This document shows positions 61,717-64,000 of a DNA stretch of 64,000 bases, one piece after another. A program made the position numbers and the translations under genes. Under the pieces are notes generated by a model. That model had not been told where the DNA came from, did not search any database, and saw only the letters and a program-made list of their open reading frames with translations. Source of the stretch: an uncultured Massilia sp. (GTDB taxonomy: Bacteria > Pseudomonadota > Gammaproteobacteria > Burkholderiales > Burkholderiaceae); contig CAMLMV010000017.1 of the NCBI GenBank assembly GCA_946481275.1, positions 62,001 through 126,000 of the forward strand, written 5' to 3'. Positions within the stretch are counted from its first letter, which is position 1. Each line of letters starts with the position of its first letter.

Positions 61717-62793
61717 TTATTGTGTTGCACGTTCGTCAAACAAGCTCAGCTGCTCGACCGTTTCCGTATCGCTGAGGCGCACGCCAACGCCCAGCAGCCG
61801 CACGGGACGGCTCGCCCGCAGCCAGCCCGTCTCCATCAGGTGACGGAACGTCGTCATGTTCGGGGCGTAGCCGACGCACTCGACGGTCGTGCGCTGGAAG
61901 TCGGCAAACTTGATCTTCACGAACAATTTGTTGATGAATTTTTCAGCATTGTTCCGCTTGATCCGGCCGAGCAGATGCTCGTACAGGTCCGGCAGCAGCG
62001 CGAGACAGCCTTCCAGGTCGGGGACATCCGGCGTGTACGTCTCCTCCGTGCTGATCGACTTACGCTCGCGCACGGGATTCACGTCGCGGTAGTCGATGCC
62101 GCGACACAGGTCGTGCAAGCGCGCGCCGAACGAGCCGAAGTGCTGCTGCAGCTTGTCCATGTTCCAGTCGCGCAGGTCGCCGCACGTCTGCGCGCCGAGG
62201 CGGTGCAGTTTCGCGGCCGTCACCTTCCCTACCCCGAACAATTTCTTCACCGGCAGAGCAGCGACGAACGCGTCGACCTCATCCGGCCGCACGAGAAACA
62301 GCCCGTCCGGCTTGTTCCAGTCGCTGGCGATCTTGGCCACGAACTTGTTCGGCGCCACGCCGGCCGACGCCGTGATGCCGACAGCGTCATGAATACGGCG
62401 GCGGATTTCCTGGGCGATCAGGGTCGCGCTGCCCTTGCAGTGCGGCGAGTTCGTGACGTCGAGATAGGCCTCGTCCAGCGACAGCGGCTCCACGAGGTCC
62501 GTGTAGTCGCGGTAGATGTCCATGATCTGGCGCGACACGACCCGGTACTTTTCCATGTTCGGTGGAATGAGGATCAGGTCCGGGCACAATTTCACCGCCT
62601 GCGCGGTGGCCATCGCCGAATGGATGCCGTAGCGGCGGGCCTCGTAATTGCAGGTGGCGATCACGCCGCGTTGCTCGGCCCGCCCACCGACGGCCAGCGG
62701 CCGCCCGCGCAAAGACGGGTCGTCGCGCATCTCGACGGATGCGTAAAAACAATCGCAATCGCAGTGGATGATCTTGCGGACGGGGGCGTTCAC
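61717..62793 (-). CDS. dinB: DNA polymerase IV (Y family)
   Basis: 358 residues. Catalytic carboxylates in IIHCDCDCFYASVEM and in VEPLSLDEAYLDVT; finger and palm segments RGVIATCNYEARRYGIHSAM and ITASAGVAPNKFVAKIASDW; little-finger domain about 235-340. Ends with TVEQLSLFDERATQ, whose QLSLF is a beta-clamp-binding motif. Error-prone translesion polymerase. A perfect LexA box lies 29 bp upstream of the ATG at 62793, so it is SOS-induced. Confidence 0.98.
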   Translation of the reverse strand: MNAPVRKIIHCDCDCFYASVEMRDDPSLRGRPLAVGGRAEQRGVIATCNYEARRYGIHSAMATAQAVKLCPDLILIPPNMEKYRVVSRQIMDIYRDYTDLVEPLSLDEAYLDVTNSPHCKGSATLIAQEIRRRIHDAVGITASAGVAPNKFVAKIASDWNKPDGLFLVRPDEVDAFVAALPVKKLFGVGKVTAAKLHRLGAQTCGDLRDWNMDKLQQHFGSFGARLHDLCRGIDYRDVNPVRERKSISTEETYTPDVPDLEGCLALLPDLYEHLLGRIKRNNAEKFINKLFVKIKFADFQRTTVECVGYAPNMTTFRHLMETGWLRASRPVRLLGVGVRLSDTETVEQLSLFDERATQ

Positions 62794-62821
62794 GGTGGCG
62801 GTCGCCCACGCCGAGCGACTA

Positions 62822-62837
62822 CTGTAATTGCATACAG
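62822..62837. promoter_or_regulatory. LexA (SOS) box of dinB
   Basis: CTGTAATTGCATACAG matches CTGT-N8-ACAG exactly. It is framed as TACTGT...ACAGTA, the best possible symmetry, and lies 29 bp before dinB. Confidence 0.92.
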
Positions 62838-62871
62838 TATCGTCGGTTTGTGACTTTCGTGCAAGAGGGAA

Positions 62872-62894
62872 CGCCGCCGCAGGACGCGGCGGCG
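62872..62894 (-). terminator. Possible terminator of the protease gene
   Basis: CGCCGCCGC, a 5-nt loop and GCGGCGGCG, 13 nt after the protease stop. On the minus strand the stem is followed by a broken T-tract (TTCCCTCTT), so termination may be weak. Confidence 0.55.
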
Positions 62895-62907
62895 GGTGAG
62901 GCAGGTA

Positions 62908-64000
62908 TTACTTGGTCACGCTGGAGTAGCTGCACGACTTGACGACACCGTGGGCCGGATCGCCGAACACCGCGTTCGAGCACTTGACGGAGCCGGTGAA
63001 GGTCTTCGTCACGAAGCTCGTCGCGGTGCCGTAGCGCACGTCACGCGTGCCGGTGAACGAGCAGGTGCCGTTTTCGGCGGTGCAATAGGTCCAGGTCGGG
63101 GTGGTCGTCGTGGTCGTCGTGGTCGTCGAGCCCAGCGCCGCGTTGACGGCGGCGGCCGCGTTGACGATGCCGGCACCGCAACCCGAGCACGCGGCCGGGA
63201 AGGCGCGCGCGGTGGACTTCAGCTTGGCGGCCACGTCATCCGGCGTCAGGTTCGGATTCGCCGACAGCATCAGCGCGACGACACCGGCCACGTGCGGCGT
63301 CGCCATCGACGTGCCCATGTAGTACGCGTAGTTGTCCGATGCCGGCGTCGTCGTGCCCGAGTTCAGCGTCGACAGGATGCCGGCGCCGTTGTCGCCGCCC
63401 GGTGCCGCGATCGTCACGTTGGTGCCGTAGTTCGAATACGACGCCTTGCCGCCCGCACGGTTCGTCGCGGCGACGGTGATCACGCCCGCGCAGTTGGCCG
63501 GGTTCGAATTGATCGCATTCGTGTTCGAGTTGCCGGCCGCGACGACGACCACGGCGCCGCGCGAGCGGGCGCTGTTGATCGCGTTCTGCGTCGTCGTGTC
63601 GCAGGCGCCGGTGCCGCCCAGCGACAGGTTCAGCACGCGCGCCTTGTTCGCATTGGCCGGCACGCCGGTCACGGTGCCGCCCGAGGCCCAGACCATGGCG
63701 TCGGCGATGTCGGACGTGTAGCCGCCGCAACGGCCCAGCACGCGCGCCGGGACGATCTTCGCGTTGTATGCAATGCCAGCGATACCCTGGCCGTTATTCG
63801 TCTTCGCGGCGATCGTGCCCGCCACGTGCGTGCCGTGCCAGCTCGAGGCCTTGTCCGCGGCTGGGACGCCCGTGCCGCAGCTGCCGGCAGGGGTCCAGTC
63901 GCCCGGGTCGCTGGCGTCCGTGTCGCGGCCGCTGCCGTCGTTGGCGATGGTGGTCGTCGAGATGAAGTCATAGCCCTGCAGGATCTGGCCCGACAGGTCC
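62908..64000 (-). CDS. Subtilisin-like S8 serine protease, 5' end cut by window edge
   Basis: The frame is open to position 64000, so the signal peptide and the catalytic Asp lie outside. Visible: catalytic His in SWHGTHVAGTIAA, oxyanion Asn in VVVAAGNSNTNAI, and nucleophile Ser in MGTSMATPHVAGVVALMLSA. After the catalytic domain comes a run of nine Thr (GSTTTTTTTTTPTWTY, about 63110), then a C-terminal domain of about 60 residues with CTAENGTCSFTGTRDVRYG and TFTGSVKCSNAVFGDPAHG, a small Cys-rich beta module found at the end of several secreted enzymes. Exported protease; nutrient scavenging is likely. Confidence 0.93.
   Translation of the reverse strand, partial: DLSGQILQGYDFISTTTIANDGSGRDTDASDPGDWTPAGSCGTGVPAADKASSWHGTHVAGTIAAKTNNGQGIAGIAYNAKIVPARVLGRCGGYTSDIADAMVWASGGTVTGVPANANKARVLNLSLGGTGACDTTTQNAINSARSRGAVVVVAAGNSNTNAINSNPANCAGVITVAATNRAGGKASYSNYGTNVTIAAPGGDNGAGILSTLNSGTTTPASDNYAYYMGTSMATPHVAGVVALMLSANPNLTPDDVAAKLKSTARAFPAACSGCGAGIVNAAAAVNAALGSTTTTTTTTTPTWTYCTAENGTCSFTGTRDVRYGTATSFVTKTFTGSVKCSNAVFGDPAHGVVKSCSYSSVTK

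Noticed and set aside
1..64000. tRNA, rRNA, insertion sequences, integrase or prophage genes.
   Set aside because: None recognised on either strand; the AbiE-like island has no visible mobility gene or border repeats.

Overview
The window is GC-rich and densely coded on both strands. It looks like the chromosome of a betaproteobacterium of the Oxalobacteraceae (Massilia/Telluria/Duganella type). That placement is inferred from overall gene style: many TonB-dependent receptors beside secreted carbohydrate-active enzymes, RdgC, a GTP-type PEP carboxykinase, and a divergent ssb/uvrA pair under a LexA box. No rRNA, tRNA, insertion sequence, phage or CRISPR array was seen.

Layout. 1-2494 (minus): an envelope-glycan operon of DUF4254, family 2 glycosyltransferase and family 9 glycosyltransferase, the last cut by the left edge. 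2641-7052: an MFS transporter, a DUF418 membrane protein, a putative glycolipid-binding protein and an AI-2E family permease. 7090-16929 (plus): a gluconate/plant-polysaccharide operon with gluconokinase behind TGATAGCGCTA operator-like sites, a TonB receptor, a GntP permease, a three-module beta-helix/beta-propeller enzyme, an alpha/beta hydrolase and a ThuA protein. 16926-25587 (minus): a second polysaccharide block with an esterase lipoprotein, a TonB receptor, a GH2 enzyme and a PQQ-type beta-propeller. 25702-32090: a two-component pair, a DUF4287 protein, a ClC channel, a Tat-exported GH28-like protein and a soluble chemoreceptor-like protein.

32285-34248 is an AT-richer accessory unit: an AbiE-like (type IV toxin-antitoxin style) gene pair behind two near-perfect palindromes lying inside a duplicated 36-nt promoter segment. 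34245-39335 returns to core genes: a monooxygenase-fold protein, ssb, uvrA (SOS box between them) and an unknown gene coupled to uvrA. 39332-46904 looks like a cyanophycin or aspartyl-peptide utilisation locus: secreted cyanophycinase, TonB receptor and RpiR regulator on one strand, with a divergent AstE/aspartoacylase-family hydrolase and a YfcC-family transporter. 46911-52103 holds a GH39 xylosidase, pckG and a D-2-hydroxyacid dehydrogenase. 52115-57229 (minus) has a 7TM-DISM sensor kinase, a response regulator with an AraC output domain, and a YadA-like trimeric adhesin with a 42-bp repeat stalk. 57606-64000 has an unknown gene, a stand-alone asparaginase N-domain, a catalase, rdgC, dinB (own LexA box) and a subtilisin-like protease cut by the right edge.

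Two themes dominate. One is scavenging of plant and microbial polymers: at least three TonB receptors sit with cognate hydrolases and inner-membrane permeases. The other is DNA-damage response: ssb, uvrA and dinB have visible SOS boxes, with rdgC next to dinB. The AbiE-like island and the cyanophycin-type locus are the two most interesting systems.
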